DNA from: an uncultured Oscillospiraceae bacterium
Lineage (GTDB): Bacteria > Bacillota > Clostridia > Oscillospirales > Acutalibacteraceae
DNA: 64,000 bases
NCBI GenBank assembly: GCA_900554335.1
Contig: USGT01000005.1
Span: 41,240-105,239, forward strand
Reading direction: 5' to 3'
Part shown: positions 16,308-24,771 of the stretch, one piece after another
Numbering within the stretch: position 1 is the first letter of the stretch
Layout: each line of letters begins with the position of its first letter
Made by a program: the position numbers and the translations under genes
Notes under the pieces: model-generated
Told to the model about the DNA's origin: nothing
Databases searched by the model: none
What the model saw: the letters and a program-made list of their open reading frames with translations, nothing else

Positions 16308-17176
16308 GAAAATTCCTCCTCAATCATTTTGTATATAACATCGGCTATTATTTCTCCCGCAGCTTCAGGGAAGCATTTCCCCGGGATTCCAAGCGCAGGA
16401 ATAAGCTTTATCCCAAGCTCCTCGGCAGCTAATTTGTCAGTTCCGCCCGGAGATGAAGCAAGGTCAATTATCATCCTTGCTGAGCTTAAATATCCAAGCA
16501 CATCTTCATTAAGCACTAGCGCAGGAACAGTGTTAAAAATCAAATCGAAGTCTGCTTTTTCATTTATTTTGCTAACGTTTGTTGTTTCAAAACCGCTAAT
16601 TTTCGCCAAAGAAACGTCTTTAACACTCCTCGCGCTAACCGTAACTTTAGCGCCCATATTTTTTAGAAGTTTCGCCAAAATTTTGCCTATTCTGCCAAAG
16701 CCAACGACCAAACACCTGCTTGAAAAAATGCTTTTGCCATACTCTTTCAAAGCAATGCTCACAGCGCCCTCAGCGGTTAAAAGAGCGTTTGGAATCAAGA
16801 AATCTTCTCTTTGGTAATAATCCCTAATATACAAACCGCTCGGTTTGACATCTTCGATCAAAGATGATACAATTCCAGCAAATACGACTTTATTCTTAAG
16901 ATTCGAAAAAAGCTTTTCGCTCAAAACTATATCCGAGTTTGAAAAAGGAGCGTTTATGACTTTCTTGTTTCTGGAAGCAGGAACGGGAAGAATTATGTAT
17001 TTAGAACTTGAAATTAAATCACTTATTTTTAAAGATTTGAGTTTTAGTTTGTCAAAACCCACAAAATTTTCAAAGCCACAAACGAAAACCTCATTTTTAT
17101 CTTTTTGCAGCTTTTTAGCCAAGTAAATCTGGCGAAGGTCTCCGCCTATTATTCCGAATCTCTCATTTGAAATCAT
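16304..17176 (-). CDS. dpaA: Dipicolinate synthase subunit A
   Basis: NAD(P)-binding oxidoreductase subunit of dipicolinate synthase, which oxidises the lysine-pathway intermediate (hydroxy-tetrahydrodipicolinate). 290 residues. It has an N-terminal FGIIGGDLRQIYLAKKL and a second Rossmann motif VVGFGRIGKILAKLL (about residues 155-170), the usual two-part SpoVFA layout. GGAGGA lies 8 nt before the ATG. A sequence matching the mother-cell sigma-K consensus is directly upstream, as expected for a late sporulation operon. Confidence 0.95.
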   Translation of the reverse strand: MISNERFGIIGGDLRQIYLAKKLQKDKNEVFVCGFENFVGFDKLKLKSLKISDLISSSKYIILPVPASRNKKVINAPFSNSDIVLSEKLFSNLKNKVVFAGIVSSLIEDVKPSGLYIRDYYQREDFLIPNALLTAEGAVSIALKEYGKSIFSSRCLVVGFGRIGKILAKLLKNMGAKVTVSARSVKDVSLAKISGFETTNVSKINEKADFDLIFNTVPALVLNEDVLGYLSSARMIIDLASSPGGTDKLAAEELGIKLIPALGIPGKCFPEAAGEIIADVIYKMIEEEFS

Positions 17177-17205
17177 AAATATCCATCCTCCTGTTTCATA
17201 TTATA

Positions 17206-17233
17206 TAGAATATGCTTATTTATATTAAGTCGT
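17206..17233 (-). promoter_or_regulatory. Sigma-K-like promoter of dpaA-dpaB
   Basis: Minus strand AC (17232-17233), 17-nt spacer, CATATTCTA (17206-17214), matching the Bacillus sigma-K pattern AC-N16/17-CATANNNTA. The spoVF operon is a sigma-K target in Bacillus. Confidence 0.6.
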
Positions 17234-17267
17234 TACCAACAAATAATTTAAAGGTGGTTGTTTCAAC

Positions 17268-18536
17268 ATGGACAGTAACGAAACCCTCGATTTCCAGAAA
17301 TCATATCAGTTTTACAAAGAAAAATACGAAAAATTCAAAAGCATGAATTTTAATCTTGATATGTCCAGAGGGAAACCTTGCAGCGAGCAGCTGGATCTTT
17401 CAAATGAGCTTTTAAGCATAATTAAAAAGCCATTGGACTGCATTTCAAAGAGCAACATTGACTGCAGGAACTACGGTGTAAACGACGGAATTGAAGAAAT
17501 TAAAGAATTTATTTCAAGTGTGACGGGAATAGAAAAAGAAAATTTCATCGTTGGAGGAAACTCGAGCCTCAGCATGATGTTTGACACAATTTCTTGCTTT
17601 ATGATTCACGGCGCAGGCGGCGAAAAGCCTTGGGCAAAGCAAGAAAAAATCAAATTTTTATGCCCAGCTCCAGGTTACGACAGGCACTTTTCAATGTGCG
17701 AATACTTCGGAATAGAAATGATAACCATTCCAATGACCCAGCAAGGGCCGGACATGGAAATAGTCGAAAAATTAGTCACGGAGGATAGCTGCATCAAAGG
17801 AATGTGGTGCGTGCCTAAATACTCAAACCCTGAAGGAATAGTTTATTCAGATGAAACCGTGAAAAGGCTTGCAGATTTGAAACCTGCTGCAAAAGACTTT
17901 AGATTATTTTGGGATAATGCTTATTTCGTGCATGATTTAACCAAAAACCCGCCGAAGCTGCTTGATATATTCAGCGAGTGCAAAAAAGCAGGGAACGAAG
18001 AGCTGCCCATAATATTTTATTCCACTTCGAAAATAACTTTTGCCGGCGCAGGAATAGCATTTTTGGCCTGCGGAAAAGAAAATTTGGCCAAACTTAAAAA
18101 AAATTACAGCTTTAAAACCGTTGGATTTAACAAACTGAATCAAATAAGGCACGTTAAATTTTTGAAAGACAAAGAAACCCTCAAAAAGCACATGGAAAAG
18201 CAAAAAAGCATTATTTGGCCCAAATTCGAAAAAGTTTTGAGCATTTTAAAAGAGAACTTCGGCGAAAATGAAATTTTAACCTGGAATAAGCCGAAAGGCG
18301 GCTATTTCGTGAGCGTAAACACTATTCCAGGCTGCGCAAAAGAGGTCGTTAAACTTTGCCGCGAAGCAGGCCTTAAATTAACAGATGCCGGTGCAACCTT
18401 TCCTTATAAAAAAGATCCATTTGACAGAAACATCCGTCTAGCGCCAACTTACCCGCCTCTAGAAGAGCTGGAAAAAGCCATGAATTTGTTTTGCATAGTG
18501 GTTAAAATGGTTTACTTTAAAAGCAAAATTTCATAA
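17268..18536 (+). CDS. PLP-dependent aminotransferase (aspartate aminotransferase subgroup, PF12897-like)
   Basis: 422 residues, fold type I. Family landmarks are MSRGKPCSEQLDLS, NYGVNDGIEEIKE, GGNSSLSMM, CPAPGYDRHF, MWCVPKYSNPEG and WDNAYFVHDL, with the PLP lysine in STSKITFAGAG (about residues 249-259). This set is typical of the divergent aspartate aminotransferase family PF12897; it probably moves amino groups between aspartate and oxoglutarate. GGTGG precedes the ATG. The lysozyme gene starts 27 nt downstream in the same direction. Confidence 0.88.
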   Translation: MDSNETLDFQKSYQFYKEKYEKFKSMNFNLDMSRGKPCSEQLDLSNELLSIIKKPLDCISKSNIDCRNYGVNDGIEEIKEFISSVTGIEKENFIVGGNSSLSMMFDTISCFMIHGAGGEKPWAKQEKIKFLCPAPGYDRHFSMCEYFGIEMITIPMTQQGPDMEIVEKLVTEDSCIKGMWCVPKYSNPEGIVYSDETVKRLADLKPAAKDFRLFWDNAYFVHDLTKNPPKLLDIFSECKKAGNEELPIIFYSTSKITFAGAGIAFLACGKENLAKLKKNYSFKTVGFNKLNQIRHVKFLKDKETLKKHMEKQKSIIWPKFEKVLSILKENFGENEILTWNKPKGGYFVSVNTIPGCAKEVVKLCREAGLKLTDAGATFPYKKDPFDRNIRLAPTYPPLEELEKAMNLFCIVVKMVYFKSKIS

Positions 18537-18563
18537 AAAATAAAGGAAGGGACGGCAAAAACA

Positions 18564-19934
18564 ATGACGTTTAAAAAATTTAAATATTTAAGGCTCAAAA
18601 AAATTTTATCTGCCATAGCGCTAGCATATTTAACTACTTCTTCGGTAAATGCAGGTTTTTTCGGCTCAGAGCATTACAATCTGCCTCTTCAAAAAAGCAT
18701 GCTTATCTCGCCTTTTAAAAGGGTGAGCCCTAGCATCAAATGGACTTCCAGCAACCCCCGCGTGGCAACGGTGGACAATCACGGCGTTGTTCATGCAAAA
18801 TCAAGGGGTGTGGCGGAAATTTCGGCTTATCATAATTCCCGGCGCGATTGCTGCAAAGTTACAGTGACTGAGCCCGAAGCAGTAAGAAGCGTTTACACGA
18901 ATATTCCAAAAGAAAACGAAAGACTCATCGTTTATGCTATGACTCCCCGAAATGCAGAAAGCGTTAAATTCATAGTAACCGGGCCGAATTATTACAAAGA
19001 AGTTTGCTGCGGTAATAAATCAACTAGCGGAGAAAATTACATATGGCAAGAAGACGTAGGAACAGCCGGAAGCGGTACATACACTTTATCAGCATATAGT
19101 AAAATCGGCGGAGATTGGAAAAATTCACCTAATTCGAAAATTGATTTCACTATCTCAGAAGGTTCGCACAGAAGTTCGTTAATTTCGCTTTCAAGGAAGA
19201 ATTTAAGCAGAGACGGCATGAACTTCATAATAAGGCAAGAGGGCTTTGGTTCCAGGGTTTATGTAGACATTGCAAACTGCCTTACAATCGGCTGCGGAAG
19301 AGTTATTTACCCCGGCGAAACATTTTATGATAACTGCAATAAACAGGAAGCTTACCAAGATTTTTTAACAAGAATAAACAAATATCGGTTCACTTTAGCA
19401 GTTAATAATTTCCTTGTGAATAATAAAATAGCTTTCAACCAATACCAATTCGATGCCCTCGTGAGCTTTAGCTATAATTTAGGAAAAGGCTGGCTCAGTT
19501 CAAGCGCTCTTAGAAACACCATTTTAAGCGCAGGCAGCAGTTCAAATGAAGGCACTGTAAATGCAAAAACAGGCATTTATTTGAGGTCTGGCCCGGGAAC
19601 GAACCACAAAAGAATTTCTTCGCTTTACTACGGCAGCAAAATGTCGATTCTTGGCCGAAGCGGGAATTGGTACCACGTTAGAACTCGCTCAGGCGCCACA
19701 GGATATTGCTGTGCAGACTACGTTTCGGCTGGAAGCGGCGGCGGAAGGAACCTCGATTCCATAAACAGGCACAGGTTCATCAGTGAATTTTCTCAATATC
19801 ACCATGCAGGAAGAAAATGCATCAAAGGGCTTCTCAGAAGAAGGCTCGAAGAACTTGAAATTTTCTTCCACGGAAATTATAATTCCCACGCACCTTTCTG
19901 GAAATACCCCACCCCACCGTGCTTTAACAAATAA
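18564..19934 (+). CDS. Secreted GH24 lysozyme with Big2 domain and a nested SH3 domain
   Basis: 456 residues. A signal peptide ends near SVNA (residue 30). A short bacterial Ig-like (Big2) domain, about 48-97, contains WTSSNPRVATVDNHGVV. The GH24 (phage-type) lysozyme part begins at about residue 215. It has the catalytic Glu in IIRQEGF and the Asp and Thr of VYVDIANCLTIGCGR, as in T4-type enzymes, and runs to LGKGWLSSSALRN (about 318). Next comes an SH3-type cell-wall-binding domain (about 330-387: VNAKTGIYLRSGPGTNHK... WYHVRTRSGATGY). Only after this comes the GH24 C-terminal helix block (HHAGRKCIKGLLRRRLEE, about 408-430). The binding domain therefore seems inserted inside the catalytic domain. 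Likely role: peptidoglycan cleavage outside the cell. Confidence 0.9.
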   Translation: MTFKKFKYLRLKKILSAIALAYLTTSSVNAGFFGSEHYNLPLQKSMLISPFKRVSPSIKWTSSNPRVATVDNHGVVHAKSRGVAEISAYHNSRRDCCKVTVTEPEAVRSVYTNIPKENERLIVYAMTPRNAESVKFIVTGPNYYKEVCCGNKSTSGENYIWQEDVGTAGSGTYTLSAYSKIGGDWKNSPNSKIDFTISEGSHRSSLISLSRKNLSRDGMNFIIRQEGFGSRVYVDIANCLTIGCGRVIYPGETFYDNCNKQEAYQDFLTRINKYRFTLAVNNFLVNNKIAFNQYQFDALVSFSYNLGKGWLSSSALRNTILSAGSSSNEGTVNAKTGIYLRSGPGTNHKRISSLYYGSKMSILGRSGNWYHVRTRSGATGYCCADYVSAGSGGGRNLDSINRHRFISEFSQYHHAGRKCIKGLLRRRLEELEIFFHGNYNSHAPFWKYPTPPCFNK

Positions 19935-19940
19935 AAATGG

Positions 19941-19970
19941 CCTCACCTATTTTTGGGTGAGGTTTTAAAT
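19941..19970 (+). terminator. Terminator after the lysozyme gene
   Basis: Stem CCTCACC (19941-19947) / GGTGAGG (19956-19962), followed by TTTTAAATTT. Confidence 0.85.
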
Positions 19971-19972
19971 TT

Positions 19973-20004
19973 AAAAAATTAATCCCGCCGAATTTAGCGG
20001 GATT
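19973..20004 (-). terminator. Terminator of the 58-residue double-glycine peptide gene
   Basis: Perfect stem AATCCCGC / GCGGGATT (19981-19988 and 19997-20004), followed on the minus strand by AATTTTTT. Confidence 0.85.
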
Positions 20005-20022
20005 TTAAATTCCAGGAATATT

Positions 20023-20199
20023 TTACTTAACTAACTTTTTAACAACGTTCTTGCAAACAACAGCGCAAAAGCCCACGAAAGAAAATGCACAAGCAACTGC
20101 ACAAACAGATGTTACAACTTTTCCATCTTTGCTAAGCATGTCAAAGCTTTTAACTCCTCCGGAAATGTTTGCTAAAGTATCTTCAGAAAGACGAACCAT
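20023..20199 (-). CDS. Double-glycine-leader membrane peptide (DG6), 58 residues
   Basis: A short gene between queH and the lysozyme gene. It has ATG at 20199 with GGAGTG 7 nt upstream, its own promoter and its own terminator. Leader MVRLSEDTLANISGG is a near-textbook double-glycine leader (LSxxxLxxISGG). The mature part is 43 residues: VKSFDMLSKDGK, then a hydrophobic Cys-containing helix (SVCAVACAFSFVGFCAVVC, four Cys) and a basic end KNVVKKLVK. It shares the plan of DG1-DG5 about 16 kb away, but its leader is of the classical type, closest to DG1. No exporter or immunity gene is adjacent. Confidence 0.78.
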   Translation of the reverse strand: MVRLSEDTLANISGGVKSFDMLSKDGKVVTSVCAVACAFSFVGFCAVVCKNVVKKLVK

Positions 20200-20231
20200 C
20201 TATCAACACTCCTTAACAATATTATACTTTA

Positions 20232-20260
20232 ATTTTATCACTAATTAAGACCAAAATCAA
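20232..20260 (-). promoter_or_regulatory. Promoter of DG6
   Basis: Minus strand TTGATT (20255-20260), 17-nt spacer, TAAAAT (20232-20237). A TATAAT at 20221-20226 is an alternative -10. The -35 lies at the very end of queH. Confidence 0.6.
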
Positions 20261-20794
20261 CTATTTTTTAAGATATCTCTCTTCTTCGCTAAACACGCAC
20301 CCGCAATATTTTTGCATATAAAGCCCGTGTTCGCGCGCTTTTTTCTGGCCTTCCCTGAAATATGGGCGAAAATCCCTGTAAAGAAATTTCACACCGTATT
20401 TTTCTTCTAGTTCATAGCAAATTTTAGAAATATACTCGTGATTTTGATATGGGCTTATCAGCAAAGTCGTAGAAAACGCATCAAATCCATGCTCTGAAGC
20501 ATAAGAAGCAGTTTTTTCAAGCCTCATTTGATAGCATTTTTTGCATCTTTCTCTGCTAAAATCAGGGTAAATACTCGAAATAAACTCCCTTAAACCGTAG
20601 TTTTCTTCAATTATAAGCTCAAGATTTTTAAACTTTGCAAACTCCACGAGCGCTTCTTTTCTAGATTTGTATTCCATCCACGGGTGAATGTTGGGGTTGT
20701 ACCAAAAAAGAGTTGGTTTAATGCCTTCATCTTCCAAAACTTCGCCGCATTTCACAAAGCACGGTGCACAACAGGTATGTAATAAAAGTTTCAT
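20261..20794 (-). CDS. queH: Epoxyqueuosine reductase QueH
   Basis: Last step of queuosine tRNA modification: reduces epoxyqueuosine in the anticodon loop to queuosine. 177 residues. It has the paired cysteines of QueH (DUF208): LLLHTCCAPC at the N-terminus, CKKCYQMRLEKTA in the middle and KYCGCVFSEEERY at the end, which hold iron and an iron-sulfur cluster. It is downstream of a small PnuC-like gene by 11 nt, probably in one transcript. Confidence 0.94.
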   Translation of the reverse strand: MKLLLHTCCAPCFVKCGEVLEDEGIKPTLFWYNPNIHPWMEYKSRKEALVEFAKFKNLELIIEENYGLREFISSIYPDFSRERCKKCYQMRLEKTASYASEHGFDAFSTTLLISPYQNHEYISKICYELEEKYGVKFLYRDFRPYFREGQKKAREHGLYMQKYCGCVFSEEERYLKK

Positions 20795-20805
20795 GTTAAA
20801 ACACC

Positions 20806-21066
20806 TTAAGATTTAGCTTTTTCGTCTTTGTTTTCTTTTTTAGTCCAGACGTAAATTCCTCTTATTGCCCAAAGGAAATAGAAAGCGAACAAAACGCCCT
20901 GCGAATATTCCCCGATGTAAAAGAACCTGACTGAAAAATAGGCATTTGAAATGAGCCAGAAAACAAACCCTAGTTTATTTCTTTCGGCGTTAATTACTGT
21001 TCCGAAAAACGCAATTATTGACATCAAGCAGTTTAAAACCTGCCACACATCCCATCCAAAAATCAT
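20806..21066 (-). CDS. Small PnuC-like membrane protein
   Basis: 86 residues with three hydrophobic segments and the motif FVFWLISNAYFSVRFF... LLFAFYFLWAIRGIYVW, reminiscent of one half of the nicotinamide riboside/mononucleotide transporter PnuC. It is much shorter than full PnuC (about 200-250 residues), so a transport role is only a guess. GGAGG precedes the ATG. It lies 11 nt before queH. Confidence 0.65.
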   Translation of the reverse strand: MIFGWDVWQVLNCLMSIIAFFGTVINAERNKLGFVFWLISNAYFSVRFFYIGEYSQGVLFAFYFLWAIRGIYVWTKKENKDEKAKS

Positions 21067-21188
21067 TTGAAAATCCTCCTTTTTTTAACTTCATTTTTTT
21101 AATTGTTTTCACGCCTAATTATACTTTAAAAACCAAACTTTTGCGAGCTAATTTTAAAGGGCAAAAACCAAAAAATTTTATATCTTAT

Positions 21189-21383
21189 TCACCTTACAAG
21201 GCCGAAAATCAAGCAAACCAGCAACAAAATAAGAATGAAAATAATCCATCCGCTAAAAACAGCTGGGCAAACGCAACAAAAAAAGATTTTCACAGCGCCG
21301 AGAATCATGAAAATAAACGAGACAATAATTCCAACGACCATAAGCAGGAAGAAAATTCTGAAAAGTAAAACTAAACAGCCCAT
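21189..21383 (-). CDS. Small hydrophobic two-helix protein, hypothetical
   Basis: 64 residues, almost entirely hydrophobic, with two predicted membrane helices (about 4-36 and 40-62) and a Cys pair (FFCCVC) between them. The ATG overlaps the lipase gene end by 13 nt and GGAG lies 14 nt upstream, so expression would depend on coupling. No family is recognised. It could be a real membrane protein or a chance frame. Confidence 0.45.
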   Translation of the reverse strand: MGCLVLLFRIFFLLMVVGIIVSFIFMILGAVKIFFCCVCPAVFSGWIIFILILLLVCLIFGLVR

Positions 21384-22030
21384 ATGTTCGAATAATACTC
21401 CTGCAAATAATGCGGATTAACGCCCGAAAAGCCGCGCCCAGTAAGCAAAAGCCTGGCTCCAACATGGCGAAAACCCATGAATGCAAATGGCACTTTAGTT
21501 ATGATATCTCCTGCATTTTCCACTCGAAGTGTTTTGAAAATCCTTTTGTTGTAAGAATTTCTAAAAGCGCTGTTGCCAACCCTCGGGCAACCGAAAACCA
21601 CCACTTCATAGTCTCTGTCGCTGAAAGTGTATTGAAGATCAACCGCGCAAAGAATTGCAAGCGCTGCACCGTACGAATGGCCTGTGAGCCTAATTTTCTT
21701 GATTCTGTCGCTCACAAAACTCCTGATGGTTCCCCTAACATTTTTCGATTTGTAAGCGCTTATAAACCCCGAATGAACCCTAATTTCAGAATTCCTGTTG
21801 CCGTAAGGAATCACTTTTTTGAAAAAATCAAGGTTAAAGCTCCAATCTTTTTTTGAATCAGAGCCTCGAAAAGCAATTGTTAGAGTGTCGCCCTTCACAC
21901 GAATATGATAAGAAACATCAGTCTCCGGGTCAGTAATGCTGCGAATGATTTCGCCGTTTTCAAGAAACTCGCTGTCGTTGTAAGAAATGCCCGAATATTC
22001 AAGCATTTTTATAATACTGTTTATATTCAA
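21371..22030 (-). CDS. Class 3 lipase-like alpha/beta hydrolase
   Basis: 219 residues. The lipase-3 motifs are TIAFRGSDSKKDW (oxyanion region), nucleophile Ser in LTGHSYGAALA, Asp in ENAGDIITKVP and His in NPHYLQEYY, a complete Ser-Asp-His triad. There is no signal peptide, so it would act in the cytoplasm unless exported another way. The start is TTG at 22030, 8 nt after GAGGTG; no in-frame ATG precedes the conserved region closely enough. The gene follows dxs by 41 nt. Confidence 0.86.
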   Translation of the reverse strand: MNINSIIKMLEYSGISYNDSEFLENGEIIRSITDPETDVSYHIRVKGDTLTIAFRGSDSKKDWSFNLDFFKKVIPYGNRNSEIRVHSGFISAYKSKNVRGTIRSFVSDRIKKIRLTGHSYGAALAILCAVDLQYTFSDRDYEVVVFGCPRVGNSAFRNSYNKRIFKTLRVENAGDIITKVPFAFMGFRHVGARLLLTGRGFSGVNPHYLQEYYSNIWAV

Positions 22031-22071
22031 TCGAGATACACCTCAATCAAATATATGCAGAAAAATTCTTA

Positions 22072-23940
22072 TTAATTAAAAAGCTTTAAAATTTTATTTT
22101 CCATGCTTTCTTGGTCAAGACCGTATTTTTTCATTTGAGAATCAACGCTCGCATGCGCAACGAAAGTGTCAGGCACGGCATTAATTTCAAAATTACCTTT
22201 AAACTTGCCTGCAATGAGGCTTCCGAGCTTCTCGCCCACTGCTCCTGACTTGCAAGATTCTTCAAAAACCAAAATGTTTTCAAAATCAAGGCACTTTAAA
22301 ACTGCTTTTTCATCAATTGGCTTAATAACATTTAATTTCAAAATGCACACTTTTTTGCCTTGCTTTTCAAGATTTTTCATAGCTTTGAATGCATTTGAAA
22401 AAAGCCTGCCGTAAGTTACAATCAAAACTTTGGAATTTAAATCCCCGAAAAATTCAAACGGCAAATGATTGTATTCATAATTTTCAGGTTTAAATAATTC
22501 CCCGCCGCGAGGATACCTTAAAACTTCAATATGATTTGACTCGCAAGAAACAATTTCTTCCAGCATTTCTTCAAGCTCGCTGAAAAACGAAGGCGCGAAA
22601 ATCCTAGCATTCGGAACAGTGTTTAAAAAAGGAACATCAAAAAGCCCCTGGTGAGCTTCGCCGTCTTCGCCGACAAACCCTGCCCTGTCAACCGCTAAAA
22701 TTACTTTCAAATTTTGCATGGAAGCATCATGAATAATTTCGTCATATGCCCTTTGAAGGAAGCTCGAATAAACCGCAAACACAGGCGTCAAGCCGCCAGC
22801 GCAAAGCCCGGAAGAAAAAGTTACTGCGTGAGCCTCAGCAATTCCAACGTCGAAAAACCTTGACTTAAACTTTTCTTTGAATTTAGCAAGACCTGTTCCG
22901 CCGGTCATTGCAGCAGTTATAGCGCAAATTTTCGGATTATCTTTCGCAAGTTCGCAAATTTTATTGCCAAAAACCTCCGAAAAATTAGCAGATTTTTTCT
23001 TTTTAAGGTCACCCGTGAGAATATTAAACGGTGAAACTCCGTGGAAATTTTTGGGGTCTTTTTGCGCAAAACTGTAGCCCTTGCCTTTGCTCGTCACAAC
23101 ATGAATTATAACAGGTTTATTAATATGTTTGGCGATTTTAAGCGCTTTTTCAAGCTCTTTTAGATTGTGCCCGTCAACGGGGCCATAGTATTCAAAACCC
23201 ATTTTTTCAAAAATGCTGCTCTTGTAAACAATGTTTTTAACTGCAGATTTAGAATGCTTCAAAAACTTCTCAATTTTCATTCCAAAAGCTGTTTTTTCAA
23301 GAACTCCGCTAAGAGCATTTTTGGCTTTTCTGTAAGTCGCGCCCATTCTCGCAGCGGTTAAATACCTCGCAACTGCACCAACATTTTTGGAAATCGACAT
23401 GTGATTATCATTCAAAATCAAAATGAAATTTTTTAGCTTCTGAGCATTGTTAAGCCCTTCGTAAGCAAGGCCACCTGTGAGGGCTCCATCGCCAATAACC
23501 GCAACAACACTGCCGCTTTCACCGTTTATTTTTTTGGCCCTTGCTAAACCAACCGCAGCTGAAATCGAAGTGCTGCTGTGGCCCGAAGTGAAAATATCGT
23601 ACTCGCTTTCGCTCCTGTTAGTGAAGCCCGAAAGCCCGCCTTCTTTCCTGATAGTTCCGATTTCACCAAGCCTTCCTGTAAGCATTTTGTGAGCATAGCA
23701 CTGATGACCTACGTCCCAAACGATTTTATCTTCAGGGAGGTCAAAAATTTTATGAATTGCAACCGTAAGCTCAACAACCCCGAGATTAGAAGAAAGGTGC
23801 CCGCCATTTTCGGAAACAACCTGAATCAATTTCTGGCGAATTTCTTCGCAAAGAAGCTCTAAATTATCTATTTTTTTCACATCTTCGGGAGACTTAATCT
23901 TGCTTAGCAGCTGCCAAGAATCTTTAAATGTATCTTTCAA
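22072..23940 (-). CDS. dxs: 1-deoxy-D-xylulose-5-phosphate synthase
   Basis: Thiamine-diphosphate enzyme joining pyruvate and glyceraldehyde-3-phosphate, the first step of the MEP isoprenoid route. 622 residues. It has GGHLSSNLGVVELT, the ThDP motif GDGALTGG... LNDNHMSISKNVG, and the transketolase-like pyrimidine domain with DRAGFVGEDGEAHQG. The apparent start is TTG at 23940, 27 nt after the ispA stop, with a weak AGAAAG site. The nusB-ispA-dxs order is a common Firmicute arrangement, although xseA/xseB are missing here. Confidence 0.96.
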   Translation of the reverse strand: MKDTFKDSWQLLSKIKSPEDVKKIDNLELLCEEIRQKLIQVVSENGGHLSSNLGVVELTVAIHKIFDLPEDKIVWDVGHQCYAHKMLTGRLGEIGTIRKEGGLSGFTNRSESEYDIFTSGHSSTSISAAVGLARAKKINGESGSVVAVIGDGALTGGLAYEGLNNAQKLKNFILILNDNHMSISKNVGAVARYLTAARMGATYRKAKNALSGVLEKTAFGMKIEKFLKHSKSAVKNIVYKSSIFEKMGFEYYGPVDGHNLKELEKALKIAKHINKPVIIHVVTSKGKGYSFAQKDPKNFHGVSPFNILTGDLKKKKSANFSEVFGNKICELAKDNPKICAITAAMTGGTGLAKFKEKFKSRFFDVGIAEAHAVTFSSGLCAGGLTPVFAVYSSFLQRAYDEIIHDASMQNLKVILAVDRAGFVGEDGEAHQGLFDVPFLNTVPNARIFAPSFFSELEEMLEEIVSCESNHIEVLRYPRGGELFKPENYEYNHLPFEFFGDLNSKVLIVTYGRLFSNAFKAMKNLEKQGKKVCILKLNVIKPIDEKAVLKCLDFENILVFEESCKSGAVGEKLGSLIAGKFKGNFEINAVPDTFVAHASVDSQMKKYGLDQESMENKILKLFN

Positions 23941-23967
23941 ATTTAAAATTACTTCTTTCTTAATAAC

Positions 23968-24768
23968 TTATTTTATGCTCGCGCTTATTAAACCTAAAAA
24001 ATGCTTCAAAACCACATTATCCCTGCCGATTTTTTCAAGCAAACTTTCAGCATCAGTTAAAAGTTTTTTCGCAAAATCAAGAGCCTTCATACCTGAAATT
24101 AAATCATCTTTTTTAATGTCTTCGTCAATTAAATCATCAGCAAGCTGGAACAAAATTCCCATTTTGAAGCCAAATTTCTCAGCAATTTTTATGGTTTCAT
24201 TGCTTGCTCCGGCCAAAACAGCGCCAATTTTGCTGCAAGCAATAAAAAGATTTGCCGTTTTTAATTTGTAAACTTCAAGGATGTTTTCGCTTCCTTTTAA
24301 ATCTTCATATTGCCCCAAAACCATGCCGGAAGTTCCCGCCAAAGCCGCAAGAATATTAATGCTTTCAAGCGTTGCAGAAAGGTTTTCAAAGCGGGCAGTG
24401 CTGGCAATTTCAAAAGCGCCAGTCAAAAGGGCATCCCCCGCCAAAAGAGCCGTGCTTTCGCCGAATTTCAAGTGGCTGCAAGGCTTGCCTCTTCGAGTTT
24501 CGCCGTCATCCATGCAGGGCAGGTCGTCATGAATAAGCGAGTAAGCATGGATCATTTCAATAGCCGCTGCAAATTTAAAAATTTCTTCGCTTTTTCCGCC
24601 GCAAAGCTTGTAAACACAAGTCATAACAAGAGGGCGAATTTTCTTGCCCGGCGCCATCAAAGTGTATTTCATAACTTCAGAAAGTTCGCTTTCGTGGCTT
24701 TTCAAATAGCCTTCAAGAGTAGCGTTTATTTTGCCTAAACATTCTTCAATTTGGCCTAAATTATTCAA
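23968..24768 (-). CDS. ispA: Farnesyl/geranylgeranyl diphosphate synthase
   Basis: Adds isopentenyl diphosphate units to allylic diphosphates to give C15-C20 prenyl diphosphates. 266 residues, somewhat short but complete. The first Asp-rich motif is DDLPCMDDGETRRG, the second is FQLADDLIDED, and GKKIRPLV binds diphosphate. It lies 3 nt after nusB and before dxs in one operon. Confidence 0.95.
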   Translation of the reverse strand: MNNLGQIEECLGKINATLEGYLKSHESELSEVMKYTLMAPGKKIRPLVMTCVYKLCGGKSEEIFKFAAAIEMIHAYSLIHDDLPCMDDGETRRGKPCSHLKFGESTALLAGDALLTGAFEIASTARFENLSATLESINILAALAGTSGMVLGQYEDLKGSENILEVYKLKTANLFIACSKIGAVLAGASNETIKIAEKFGFKMGILFQLADDLIDEDIKKDDLISGMKALDFAKKLLTDAESLLEKIGRDNVVLKHFLGLISASIK

Positions 24769-24771
24769 AAT

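Noticed and set aside
16329..16817. 162-codon frame on the plus strand
   Set aside because: Antisense to dpaA, whose identity is certain; no start signal.
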